Shown here piece by piece: positions 42,138 through 52,777 of a DNA stretch of 64,000 bases (position 1 is its first letter; each line of letters begins with the position of its first letter). The DNA comes from Ilyonectria destructans (Eukaryota > Ascomycota > Sordariomycetes > Hypocreales > Nectriaceae), in contig JAHEWK010000040.1 of the NCBI GenBank assembly GCA_020740775.1, positions 186,001 through 250,000 of the forward strand, written 5' to 3'. Under the pieces are notes generated by a model, which worked only from the letters and a program-made list of their open reading frames with translations, did not search any database and was not told where the DNA came from. A program made the translations under genes and the position numbers.

Positions 42138-44965
42138 CCCGTTGGCATTGTGGGGCAAGCCGCCTATCAACCTCGTCCCGAGGTTGGTCCCAAAAACCCT
42201 TGTCATCCCCAAAAATCGTTGTCACCCAAATTTCGGCGCTTAATGCGGTGAAATGGACCATTTCAAGATTATGATCTTTCAGACTTTGCGACACAGTCAT
42301 TAGAAAAGGAATATGACTGCAATGTAGCTCATTAGAAAGCCCTCAAATAGTTGAAAATGATGTTATTTATAGATAATAGTAGAAATCGCATTTCCAGCTT
42401 CAATTGAGCCGCCCGTTCAGAGGGGCATTTTCAAGCCGCTGTTATGACCCTATTATGATGATGTTGCCCTCGTAGCCTCAATAGCCTGTTGCCAACGCAA
42501 CTATCTCATGACGTTCTTAACACGTTGATAACCCGATATCCTTGGTATTGTGACGGGAAGTTGTGGTAATGTGAGGTTATCGTCACCCGAGTCATCAGCT
42601 GGATCCAAGGGATCCAAAGGCGGCGAGGAGGTTATCCCCAATGGCGTTCCTAAGCCCACAACATCATCACCGCCTTGTTCATCGATGCCGATGAGATCGA
42701 TATCATCATCATCATCTTGGAACGGCCCGAGGCCTCGAAATTCGACCTCATCGTCGCTGTCTGGCCACGCACTTTGATCCATCGCGATGATCGGTCTTGA
42801 AGCCCGTTGGGCCTGTTCTTGGGCTTCGAGAAATGCCCTCTTTGGTGTTTAGCTGAGAATATCGTTGTGTTCCTTCCTTTGAGCCTGGAAGTCTAGAAAT
42901 CGGGTGCGGTTTTCGGTCTCATCGAGCCACTGATTCCAGGTTAGTCTTGGCAGCCTTGAGGATACACGTGACTCGTTTTCTTCTCTCCAACGAGCCTTCA
43001 GCGCCTTCATCTCATGAAGAATGATAGTCCGGGTTGACCGTAGTTGTGAACGCTGTTCCTTGAGATCTGCGGCTGCTAAGGCTGCCTCGTGTTGAGCCTG
43101 AATATCAGGAAATCCAACACTTGTGATAAAATCACCTTGTGTCCTAACCCGGGCGCCGGGTCTCTTCCTCTTGCCATATTTCTCTATACGGCTAAGCCGG
43201 TCTACCCTGACAACCTCACGTTCTCGGTCCATGACGGCTGCCTCAGCAATGACGTTGCGGACGTTGGTGATAGCTTCTAGAGTCGGTGAGCTCATAATCT
43301 CCTGGTAACGCTCGAAGATGCGTTCCATCTGATCCTGTGCATCTTGGAAGCGAGTCTCCCTAGGCAGCAGCTTCATAATAGAGGGATGGATCGCTTTTCG
43401 CTGTTGCCGTTGCTTACTGAGGATGCGGCTGATCACAGGCGCAGATGACGTTGGCCAAATACCGGATTTTTCGAAGCCTGACATGATGTTATGTCTCGTG
43501 AAGCTAGCTCTGTATACTGGCTTAAATGCAGTTGCAAATTGCAAGCGGTTGAATCCTAAGTTGCCCTCTTGAATAGATGCTCGAAGTTCCTTTTGATGTG
43601 CATTCTTAAGAGGCTGAAACACACTGACATCAAGCGGTTGGGTAAGGTGTGTTGAATGTGACGGCAGGATGCAGATCACGATATCAAATTGAATATAATA
43701 TTCAATGAACTCAAAGCCTAGATGACCAGAGAAGCCATCGATGACAAGAAGGCGGTATATCTTATCAGATTCCTCATGAATCGCTGGAGGCGCGGCGAGC
43801 TGGGGATGTGGGTAGATAGCATCACGAAGCCACTCATCACAGCCAAACCAGTCAGTCAGAGAGATCCCTTTTTCTTTGACTTTTGTAGAAGAAATCCAGG
43901 AAAATGCATTAAAGGAATGAAGCCATTCGAAGGTGATCTGTTGGTTGCTGAAGCCGGTGTCTGACTGTGCAAACCACATCCCTGGAATAGCATCAATGGA
44001 GGCCCAGGACTCTGTTGGTAACGCCTTGAAGATAAGCCAAGGAGGGATGCTAGTCCCGAGGGCATTTCCGGCCCCAATTTGCGTACAAGACTCGCGGTTC
44101 GATGGATCGACGACTTCAGGGCGTTGCGAGCGGGTTGTGCGGCAGATGAGGACCTGATGCATTCTCGAAGGCATCCAATGCGAATACCACATTCATCTTC
44201 ATTCCAGATCTCTGAAGGGCCGATATTATGATCGTAGATAACATCTTTTAGATCAGAGAAGAACTTCTCGATATCTTCAACATCAGATGCTTCGAAGGCT
44301 TTACGCGCCTTATCCACAGCCTTAAGGAATGTCTTTCGAAGCTCTAGATGACGGGCACGGAATCTAGGATACCAATTCTTTGATAAATGAGTTTTTTCAA
44401 TCCCTCTAGAATGCAGGAATCCTAGGGCAGGAGCTTCAACTTGTGACTTTTCAGCTGGAAAGCCGGATTTTTCTAGCCACAAGATGAAGGCAACTAGAGC
44501 TGCATCTTCTGCGGCTGTCAGAGTCGTAGGCCGGCCGCGACAGAGGGGGGGATTGTAGGATGAGGAAGTCGAATTGGTGATCTTTCGAATGGTCTCTCTT
44601 GAAGCAGGCAATTGGGTTGCTAAGGCACGCGTTGAGGGTGTTGAATTCATGGCTTTTGCAGCTCTTCGGGTGTTGTAGGGCACGTTTGGATTGACCGCTG
44701 CAAGTACGTTCCTTCTTAGCTCGGCCCGGAATTTATCCGGTGTGTTCTTAAGAGGCTGTTTATGCCTAGAAACAGTGTGTCAAGGAGGCATTTTGAGGTT
44801 GCGCGATGATTACTTGAAAATCGTTAATTTAGGTGTGATTTTGGGTGTGTTTTGGTAACGGTGAGGCAAAAAGTGGGTGACAACGATTTTTGGGGATGAC
44901 AAGGGTTTTTTGGGACCAACCTCGGGACGAGGTTGGTAGGCGGCTTGCCCCACAATGCCAACGGG
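42138..44965 (-). mobile_element. Pogo/Fot-type DNA transposon, TA-flanked, 2.8 kb
   Basis: The element has about 92-bp terminal inverted repeats (42138-42230 and 44873-44965) beginning CCCGTTGGCATTGTGGGG; they differ by one substitution and one A indel. It is flanked by TA on both sides (42136-42137, 44966-44967), the target duplication of the Tc1/mariner/pogo superfamily. The near-identity of the ends suggests recent insertion, but the transposase is damaged. Confidence 0.9.
42501..44791 (-). pseudogene. Pogo-type transposase with two stops and a frameshift
   Basis: The minus-strand protein would start at ATG 44791, but codon 4 is TGA (44782-44780, CGA-to-TGA type). It then reads through DNA-binding helices (STRALATQLPASRETIRK, LTAAEDAALVAFILWLEKSGFP) and the DDE domain: first Asp in IWNEDECGIRIG, second in LLVIDGFSGHLG, third in LTQPLDVSVFQPLK. 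The frame changes near 44160-44180 between GCLRE and HQVLICR. A TAA at about 42849 lies in the same frame as an acidic tail (DDEVEFRG, QDDDDDIDLIGID) that runs to 42501, so it probably replaces CAA. Two of the lesions are C-to-T changes, as RIP produces. The domain order is otherwise complete. Confidence 0.8.
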
Positions 44966-44967
44966 TA

Positions 44968-45834
44968 ATAATAGAAGAGTAGGGGCATAAAAAGGCGTGT
45001 GATAGTCCATCAAGCTATGCCAACATCTAGGCGAGCGGTAAGGTGATGGATTACGTGGGTGACGTGTTGAATCGTCAGCATCGGAGTTTGTAGAAGCTAG
45101 CGATGTAAAAAGCGCAATTGCTTGCCGTGCTCCAGCAAGAGAAGAATTCCTCATTTGGGACACGACAATCTTCAGGGGTTTCTAACGGCCTGATCCCTGC
45201 CTCGCACAGCAATCCCAAAAGAGTGCGCTACTAAGTATCTGGCGACCGGCATACCCGGAGGCGTCCAGGTCAACATTGCAGGGGGGCCGGCTAGCAGACA
45301 GCCCGTGGTGTGTCGAGGACAGCAGTAAGAGAAAATGCCCGTTTGGACTTGGTTATATTATAAATATCTATGATATCGCAGCCCCTTCAGCCTCTTACAA
45401 TGGTATATCCAGTCCGCATATCTGAACGCAGAGTCTCAAGTACGTCCAACCCGATGATTCCTGGCTCCCAGGCTCTCGATACCCGTGGCTTGAACGCCTT
45501 TTTCCACAGCAGACAAGACCTGTCTTGGTATTGAGTCATCTCCAGATCCAAACGCGAAAAACAAGCTATGACAAACGGACAATGACAAAGGGACAAGACG
45601 GCGGTTTCATCACTCTGCGTAAGGCTGAATGCCCAACAGTACCTTCGTCAATGCCCCTTCAGCTGCCCCGACGATTCCCTTCGCCGAAACTTATTTTGTG
45701 GGGACACTTTGGCGGCGTGACAATCTGCCTTGGAGCGAAGTTGAGCCCGGTGAGCTGGGCTGAGTACGTAGGGGACAGATGTTGGTTCGTGCTCGGAAAA
45801 GTTCTAGAAATTGCAGCCCCTCGGAAATACCCGT
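44968..45834. other. Spacer without recognised genes
   Basis: Only short frames are present, and no protein family is recognised. Confidence 0.4.
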
Positions 45835-45872
45835 CGAGGTTGGTAGGCGGCTTGCCCCACAATGCCAACTGG
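45835..45872. repeat. Orphan terminal repeat of the pogo family
   Basis: This 38-bp stretch matches the right terminal repeat of the element at 42138-44965 (GAGGTTGGTAGGCGGCTTGC, then CCCACAATGCCAAC) and is followed by TA at 45873-45874, with ACTGG in place of ACGGG. No partner end is present nearby, so it is the footprint of a deleted copy. Confidence 0.7.
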
Positions 45873-45874
45873 TA

Positions 45875-46360
45875 TTCATTCTCGACTCAAGTCATTCTCA
45901 CCCAAACAGTGACATTGTTCCTGGCGTTAAGGAGAGGGAAGACTGGTGTTTACGGACAAGAATCACTCTTTCGTGAGGAAGCGTCACAATCTATCAAGTA
46001 AGATCGGACAAACTCCAAACCTGGGCTGACATTCCTATGCATGATTATGGATGCTTGTGGCTAAGAGAATGGCACTAGCAGCATGGCTAAGTGTGCAGCG
46101 CAGAAGCTACTGGTAACCCTCCAGACGAAGCCTATATTACATTCACGTCCCGAACCCAACCGCTCTCTCTGATCCCAGGGGCCGGGCTGATGGGCGAAGC
46201 CATCCAGATGAGGAGCTATATATACCTGACAAACAACACTTGGACTTAACAGCCACCAGACGAGACACCACACCGGGAGCAGCCCCATCATCCTAGGCTT
46301 GTGTTTTTTTCACTTTTTTTTTTGACCATTGCGGCTTGATGAATCATTACTCCCTTGGCC
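45875..46360. other. Upstream region of the TBC gene
   Basis: The 486-bp gap contains pyrimidine-rich sequence and a T-run near 46305-46322 just upstream of the TBC start. No other feature is seen. Confidence 0.4.
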
Positions 46361-48754
46361 ATGTCTGTTCCCGAGGACTCCCCAACTGCCACCCGCCAGA
46401 ATCCCCCCTTCTACGGAAATCGTCTACGAGAAAACGACGACAGCCCCGTACCTACCGCATCAACTAGTGACACAGTGCCATATGCCTCACCGTTGGCCTC
46501 GCCGCTCGCATCCTCGCGCGTCCACATCGTGCCGTTCGGCTACGCCTACCGTCATAATTGTGAACCATCGGACAAGTCACTCTCGCAGCTGCCGCCCTCG
46601 CCCGACTTGTCCAACAGCTCCCGATTTATCCTGCAGCAGCCGGCATCCAGCCCAGCTTTCCCGTTTGAACCCCCGCCGTATATACCCTCGCCCTTTGCCT
46701 ACGACGCGGCCAGGACACCCTCCAACTCCCGAAACCACTCTCCGACATCCACTTTAGCCTCTAAGCCGTCGTGGGCCAACCTGCGCTCCTTTGATAGCCC
46801 GTCCATGCCCATGGAGAACTTCTCGTGGCCGCGGAAGCCGAGTATCCGCCAACCAATCACAAACGCGGCAAAGCCCTGGGCCGTCCCAAGCGCCCTGGCT
46901 TACAACTACGATTTGGCTGACCTGGGCGTGGAAGTAGGCTCTCCCCAGTACCATCTTGGGCCATCATTGCATCCAAGGGACCCTTCAGTCCCTTCCTGCC
47001 ACTCCTCCCCGACTTACCATTCAGTTCTCTCGCCGCCAGCCAATGACGTGTATGAGCCCCAACCGCCCCGAACTAGGACCACCAATGATGCGACATGCTC
47101 TGCCGTACGGCCGCCCTTGAGCTCCACCAATGACGGTTCGGCGTCCCCTGGTACTGTCCTCGCCCCTTGGATGAGTGGTGAGGAGCTTCATTCGAGCTTT
47201 CGCTCCCAGCTCACCAAGCCCACTGCTCCGGGCACCACCGTCACGGCGCAAAGCAGCGCCTTGGCTAGAGAGAGCTCCGGCAGCTCGCTCTATTCCAGTC
47301 TCGACGGAGACGAAGAGCCGGAGACAGAGGCTGACAACGAGGCCAACCCTGACATCAACGAACCCAGCCTCGAGAATGTTATGGGCATGTACGAGAAGGG
47401 CTTCGACGACGACGGCGACGACAACGAATCAGACCACGACAACATTATGAATGCCCGCCCGGTCACCTCGGTGTCGGACATTGAGCCGTGCCGGAGCTTC
47501 ATTAAACCCACACCCCCCGTCATCCCTGCAGCACCCGCCGAGCCCGAAGATCCCGGCTCTCGCGATCGATATGGCTTCAAGAAGGAGAACCAATATGTCA
47601 CACGGCAACAATATGAGACGTGGAACGCCAGTTACACCAAGTACCTAGCCCGTCGACGGAAGAAGTGGGTCGCCTACCTCAAGGACAACGCTCTCATGAC
47701 GGACCACCCCAACCGATTCCCCCCTCCAAGCGCGAAGACAGAGCGGTTTGTCCGTAAAGGCATTCCCCCTGAATGGCGTGGTGCGGCTTGGTTCTACTAT
47801 GCGGGCGGGCCGGCCATTCTTGCCAAGCACTCGGGCCTTTACGACAAGCTTGCGTCGAAACGGGCAGGGAATGTTGATGCTGAAGCAATCGAGCTTGACT
47901 TGCACCACACGTTCCCCGATAACATTAAGTTCAAGCCGCCTGGTGGAGTGCAGATAGCGTCGAGAAGCACTTGGGGAAGCCAATCCACCCTGATAGATTC
48001 AATGCCCAGCTCAAGCCCAGCGCCACCGCCCAACATGGACGGGGAGCCGCCTATCATCACCTCGCTGCGCCGCGTCCTTCACGCCATTGCCATCTATAAC
48101 CCGCGGATAGGTTACTGTCGGGGCTTAAATTTTCTGGCGGGCCTGTTGCTCCTCTTTGTTGAGACGGAGGAGCAATGCTTCTGGCTGCTCAATGTCATCA
48201 CCCTCATCTACCTCCCTGGGACGCACGCCCCGAACCTAGAGGGCTCCATGATAGACTTCAGAGTGCTTATGGCGGAGCTGCGGATCGCAATGCCTAAGGT
48301 CTGGGCCAAGATTAAGCTGGAGGCGGACCCCAATTCTCGGCTACCGACCAGCAATTCGACCCGACTCACCCGCTCACCATGTAAGGACCTATCTCGCATG
48401 TCAACTGACCAACTCCCGCCCACTACTCTGTGCATGGCAGCGTGGTTCAGGAGCTGCTTCATCGGCACGCTCCCCATTGAGTCGACTCTTCGAGTGTGGG
48501 ACATGTTCTTCTATGAAGGCTCCAAGACTCTATTCTGCATCGCACTGGCGATCTTCAAGCTCGGCGAGAGCGAGGTCAAGGCAGTGTCTGATCCAGTGGA
48601 CATATTTGGCGTGGTTCAGGTGATGCCGCGAAGATTAATCGATGCCAACGCGCTGATGGAAGGTAGCCTTAAACGACACAATGGCTTTGGGCATCTAAGC
48701 CAAGGCCAGATCAACGAGCGCCGCCAGGAACACCGGAAGGCATGGCTTTCTTGA
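46361..48754 (+). CDS. TBC-domain (Rab GAP-fold) protein lacking both catalytic fingers
   Basis: Starting at ATG 46361, one exon encodes 797 residues. The first 400 are Ser/Pro-rich and disordered with an acidic stretch (DDDGDDNESDHDN). The TBC domain runs from about residue 450 to 760: VRKGIPPEWRGAAWFYYAGG, HTFPDNIKF, ALHAIAIYNPRIGYC-type core, GLNFLAGLLLL, WLLNVI, WFRSCFIGTLPIESTLRVWDMFFYEGS and ALAIFKLGE. The I-x-x-D-x-x-R motif reads IELDLHH (His near residue 516 where the arginine finger should be), and the Y-x-Q motif reads YCR (Arg near residue 587 instead of the glutamine finger). Rab GAP activity of the usual kind is therefore unlikely. It may be a scaffold or a decaying paralogue. 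Confidence 0.85.
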   Translation: MSVPEDSPTATRQNPPFYGNRLRENDDSPVPTASTSDTVPYASPLASPLASSRVHIVPFGYAYRHNCEPSDKSLSQLPPSPDLSNSSRFILQQPASSPAFPFEPPPYIPSPFAYDAARTPSNSRNHSPTSTLASKPSWANLRSFDSPSMPMENFSWPRKPSIRQPITNAAKPWAVPSALAYNYDLADLGVEVGSPQYHLGPSLHPRDPSVPSCHSSPTYHSVLSPPANDVYEPQPPRTRTTNDATCSAVRPPLSSTNDGSASPGTVLAPWMSGEELHSSFRSQLTKPTAPGTTVTAQSSALARESSGSSLYSSLDGDEEPETEADNEANPDINEPSLENVMGMYEKGFDDDGDDNESDHDNIMNARPVTSVSDIEPCRSFIKPTPPVIPAAPAEPEDPGSRDRYGFKKENQYVTRQQYETWNASYTKYLARRRKKWVAYLKDNALMTDHPNRFPPPSAKTERFVRKGIPPEWRGAAWFYYAGGPAILAKHSGLYDKLASKRAGNVDAEAIELDLHHTFPDNIKFKPPGGVQIASRSTWGSQSTLIDSMPSSSPAPPPNMDGEPPIITSLRRVLHAIAIYNPRIGYCRGLNFLAGLLLLFVETEEQCFWLLNVITLIYLPGTHAPNLEGSMIDFRVLMAELRIAMPKVWAKIKLEADPNSRLPTSNSTRLTRSPCKDLSRMSTDQLPPTTLCMAAWFRSCFIGTLPIESTLRVWDMFFYEGSKTLFCIALAIFKLGESEVKAVSDPVDIFGVVQVMPRRLIDANALMEGSLKRHNGFGHLSQGQINERRQEHRKAWLS

Positions 48755-49137
48755 TTTGACTAGCCGGTATTGCGTCCGCACTATTCCCTCTTGTCTCTCC
48801 GACTCTATTCTTCTCGATTGCCCATGATACCTTCTGTGGGTTGCTGTTTTTATTGTTTCTCTGTGTCTCCAAAAAGAGAGGGGGTCGGACCAGCTTTGGG
48901 GAGTTGGAATGGGGCGGGATGGAAGGGAACCCAAAAAGAAGCCTGTTTTCACACTTGATGAAGATTGTTTACGGCTGTATTGTGAAAACAACCAAAAGCA
49001 CTATACAACCAAAATGCTTTGGTCATTCGACATGAGGAGGCTGCTCCCATATAATGGTGAAATATGGATCGTGCGGGAGAAAGGCAGTGGATTGGTTTAT
49101 AAAGATAGAGGAACTCACATGTATGATAATAAGCGAG
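48755..49137. other. 3' flank with short tandem repeat
   Basis: The gap holds no gene. At its end a 13-bp unit AGCGAGCTAGCCA occurs twice with a short spacer (about 49133-49161). Confidence 0.4.
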
Positions 49138-49812
49138 CTAGCCAGACAAGCGAGCTAGCCACCTAACAACAAGTTCAGCAATATACAACACCATAAAACA
49201 ACAAGTCCCTCTCTTCAAATGCCTCACACAGTCAGCAAACCCACAAATCTTCTCCCCCACAGGGAAGCACCGGAGGCACTTGAAGGGTGATCCATCGCGC
49301 TTCTCGACAGGACTTGGCATCCACCGATCCCACTCAACATCCTCCAGCTCGGCCCTGCTGTATTTACGATAGCAGAACATGCAGGTGAGGATTGGTAACG
49401 TCCTTGTCTCATGAAACGCCTTGTAAAAGTCCTGGACCGTCTTCACCTTCCTCTCGTGGGGCACAGGCGCACACCATTCCTGTCCGTGCGAGAGTCGCTC
49501 CTTCTCCGCAAACTCTTCGTCGAGCGCCCCTAAGACGCTGGTGAGATCCCCCGCCTGTTCTTCCTCGTCCCTCTCTCGGCGGACCGCGGCCCTCTTGCGC
49601 TTTGGCGCTGGCTGATCAGTACGGCCAGAACCCGCTCTCTTCCTTCCCAGCTGCCGACTCGGCCCTGCAGGAGGAGCACCGTCCTCCGCCGCATCCTCGG
49701 CCTCGCCGGCGACTTGGCCGAACGACTCCACTGTCCCGGTCGGGCTATTCCTATATAAGATTCGATTGCAAGCAAACGCGGTTTCTTTTTTTTTTCTTTT
49801 TATGAATTTCAC
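49138..49812 (-). pseudogene. Cys-rich ORF fragment, possibly helitron-associated
   Basis: The frame is open on the minus strand but has no ATG at its start. It has a basic nuclear-type region (RKRAGSGR, PKRKRAAVRRERDEEE) followed by a putative zinc-binding part (LTCMFCYRKYSRAELEDVEW ... FKCLRCFPVGEKICGFADC). The spacing of the CxxC pairs is reminiscent of the Cys-rich segment upstream of helitron/PIF1-type helicase genes in fungi, but no helicase follows. The assignment is weak. Confidence 0.3.
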
Positions 49813-50241
49813 AGACTTTAGGTAACAGCTCGCTCTTCTCTCAGCTTCTTTCTGAGGCAGTACTTGATTTGTGAGGGATATTCTTTCAGGAAGCGAGTAG
49901 AATCGGCCCTGTTGGAAGGCACAGGCCTAGCGCTATAGTACATGACAACTGTTGAAAAGATTGGTGGTTCCACCCCTTTTGCATAGTGGTGCTATGGCTA
50001 AATCCAACAGGCCCAATAGCATAGTGTTATCATCTTACGCCTAGCTGTGGATGATAGGGGTGAGAGACGGGAAGTTTAAGATGGAAATATGAGACCGAGC
50101 AGAAATAGGATATGTCATAATCACGATAGTAGCTAATAATACTCCCAAATACCCTACATCACGTGTAGAATTGACCCCTATGTCTTTTGAACCCATCAAG
50201 GCCATAATCATCTGCTTACGATGAATATCATAAGCATGCCA
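49813..50241. other. Spacer
   Basis: I see nothing recognisable in this stretch. Confidence 0.5.
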
Positions 50242-51471
50242 TCACTTCTTGAGGATATCCCCTTTCCTGAAGGTCCAAATCGAACCGTCGACACAAACGC
50301 GGCTGTACCCAAGCACGCCCTCAACTAGCGCCAGGATGACGGACGGGGTAACAAGGAACGGGCTCCTATCCTCGTCGTCCACGGCCAGGGTCAGCCGGTC
50401 ATATTGGAGGCCGCTTCCGAAGGCGGCAGGATGGAGGTTGACATCTACCACGCCGTGCTGTGCTCCGAAATCAGGGTTAGTTTTTGTGTCAATCTCTAGG
50501 ACCCCGAAATACATAGGTGGCGGGATAAATTTGGGGCTTGTTTCCATACCTTATCCGGGCTGTTATGATTTGCTTTGCACCACTGCTTCAGATACTCGGA
50601 CAGGAAGACAAGAGTCTGCGTATGCGAGCACTCAACCTCTACCTTGGTTCGGACGCCAGCGTAGAGGATGAGGTAGTAAGGGGGCTTGGCCAGAAGCTGA
50701 TCGGGCTTAGGGAGATCGTTGACGTTGGGGATCTTGGTGATTGTAGGGCCGGCAGTATGTGGCGGAAGATCGGTGGGAGACAAAGCCATAGCGGCGTCAT
50801 TGTAGAAGCCACGTGAAACGCCGATAGTGCCCGATCCTTCAGCCTGGGCGGGAGCAGAGGAGGTGGGGTGGTGGGTTAGTTGGAATACCGCTGGAATCTG
50901 ATTCTGGAATATGGAGATAAGCTCGCTTGTTGGCGGCATGATTTCGTTAGGTAGGTAGATGATGAAGGCGTCACGATCTTTAGACCAAGTCGTAGAAGGT
51001 TTTGAGGACTCGCCCATCTTGAAATGCCTCTGTTAGTCCTAATGCAAAAACAGCCACTTCTTATATGCCACCACTGTTTCTTAAAACTCACCTCTGGATA
51101 TGCATCGATCTTACCCCGCGACTTCAACCCCTCTGCCAATCCGTCTTCCATGCCCGACTCTAGCAGGTCCCTCAGCGCCTGCGTCCAAGACGCGACGCAG
51201 TTTGCCAAAGCCCTAGTGGCCTCTTCCCTGTCGCTATAGAAGCCTTCGTGTACCTTCACCATTGTCGACCAGGGCATCGACACGGAAACATCGAAGTTGT
51301 GGCGCGAGCGGAACCACGCCAGATTGCGCTGGAGCATGCAATCAGGCGAGTCCCAGTGGTCGCGGATGGCCATGCGGACTCGAACGGGGCTGATTCATGT
51401 AGTTGTCAGTCATGAGCGGCGGCAGGATGGTGGAAGGAAATTGCGAGTCTTGTTGTGACTTACAGGGCCAT
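50242..51471 (-). CDS. Uncharacterised fungal protein, four exons
   Basis: Exons 51471-51464, 51389-51092, 51017-50550 and 50457-50242 join in frame across GT-AG introns. The first exon has only eight coding bases (ATG GCC CT). The protein is soluble, without signal or membrane segments: MALPVRVRMAIRDHWD, WFRSRHNFDVSVSMPW, a helical part (REEATRALANCVASWTQALRDLLESG), a middle part with IIYLPNEIMPP and a C-terminal beta-rich part with DRLTLAVDDEDRSPFLVTPS and WTFRKGDI. I recognise no domain. The clean exon structure and lack of stops argue for a real gene. Confidence 0.65.
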
Positions 51472-51806
51472 TGCGTGAGGGAACTTGGGTTCGTGATAGT
51501 AGGGGTGTTGGTTTCTTGCAACGCAAATTCGGGAACGAAACAAGGTCGGGGTCTTAAGTGTGGCACATAGAGAGAAGGAGAGAAGGAGGAAGCGTCATTA
51601 TATGCTTCGATCTATTGCTAGCTGATTTCTCTTTCCTTCTTGCGTCTCTGCTGATATGTAACCCTGGAGGAGCTTCATGTGAAAGATACCTAGCAGGGAA
51701 CATCAAAGCTGAGGACCAATGTCTGAGCCCCTTCACTTCACCTGCACCTCCAGTGCTCCTCCCTGATGACCTCGTATCAATGCTTATGTGCCCTTTTTGC
51801 TCCTTT

Positions 51807-51970
51807 ACAGATGCCCTACTTGTTTAGTCAATCTGAAGTCATGTCTTACCCCGATTTAGTAAGCATTGCGATAATATTAAGTTTAAAATGTTTAGCTCGC
51901 CTTCGCATAGCGACCGGTGTTTTAGGCGCAGTCCTAGGGAGGGTGTAATTTGCAACGCCACCTGAATCGT
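51807..51970. repeat. Direct repeat copy 1, AT-shifted (RIP-like)
   Basis: This copy aligns with 52080-52245 (shared CTTGTTTAG, CAATCTGAAG, ATG-CTTACCCC, GCGACCGG). Where they differ in the first half, this copy usually has T or A against C or G. The pattern suggests repeat-induced C-to-T mutation. Confidence 0.6.
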
Positions 51971-52079
51971 TACAACAAACCCCGCACCGCTTATTATAAC
52001 TGTCATGCAATATAGGGGGGGTTAGCATCTCGTAAGAGACGTTCGTCTTTTGCACACCAATAGTCCCCCTTGTTTCTAG

Positions 52080-52245
52080 ACAGGTGCCCCGCTTGTTTAG
52101 CCAATCTGAAGCCATGCCTTACCCCGGTTCAGCAAGCACTGCGATTATATCGAGTTTTGAAATTTTAGCTCACCTCCGCTGCAGCGACCGGCATTTCAGC
52201 CGCAGTTCCAGAGAGGATATGGTGCCATCTGCATTGCCAGAGTAA
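52080..52245. repeat. Direct repeat copy 2
   Basis: This is the less altered partner of 51807-51970, keeping GCC, CCT, CGG and TCA where copy 1 has GTC, TCT, CGA and TTA. Both lie in non-coding DNA upstream of the gene at 52778. Confidence 0.6.
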
Positions 52246-52402
52246 GAGCCACGATCGCATGCAATAGTCCTCAAAGAGAAACCTCCTAGGCACCGGGCAT
52301 TGCAGCAAGATGGTTTCAGGCTTCCAGCTAGTCTGGCATAATAGGTTTCGTCTATCCCCGGTGTGTCGTTGGCGTTTTGGTCTTCGTCGAGGGCGGCGGA
52401 AT

Positions 52403-52650
52403 TGTTGTTTCAGAAGGATATAGGGTGGCGCAATTATTACTCCAAAAGGACATAAGCTGGCGCAATTATTGCTTCGAGGGATATAAGCCGGCGCAATTGT
52501 TGCCCTAGAAGGATATAAGCCGGCGCAATGTTGCTCCAGAAAGATACAAGCTGTTGCCATTGTTGCTTGAGGAAGATACAACCTCTTGTCATTATTGCTC
52601 CAGAAAAATACAAGCAGTTGCCATTGTGGCTCCAGAAGGATATAAGCTGG
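52403..52650. repeat. Minisatellite, about 33-bp unit, seven or eight degenerate copies
   Basis: The unit resembles TTGCTCCAGAAGGATATAAG followed by CYGGCGCAATTG and is repeated head to tail with point changes and small indels. It ends about 130 bp before the start of the gene at 52778. Any protein read through it is a by-product of the repetition. Confidence 0.8.
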
Positions 52651-52777
52651 CGGTTGCGTAACTCTGCGCCTCTCTCAAGATTTTTATTTCCCCCTTCAAG
52701 CAGTTATCATCTGTCCCTCTCTTTCTATCTAGTAACTACGCTGTCATTCAATCTTCAATCCAATCCAAGCCGCCAAA

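Noticed and set aside
45525..46001. 158-codon plus-strand frame upstream of the TBC gene
   Set aside because: It runs through the orphan pogo terminal repeat and has no domain.
52165..52581. 138-codon minus-strand frame with repeated motifs
   Set aside because: The repetition is the translation of the DNA minisatellite, not a protein repeat gene.
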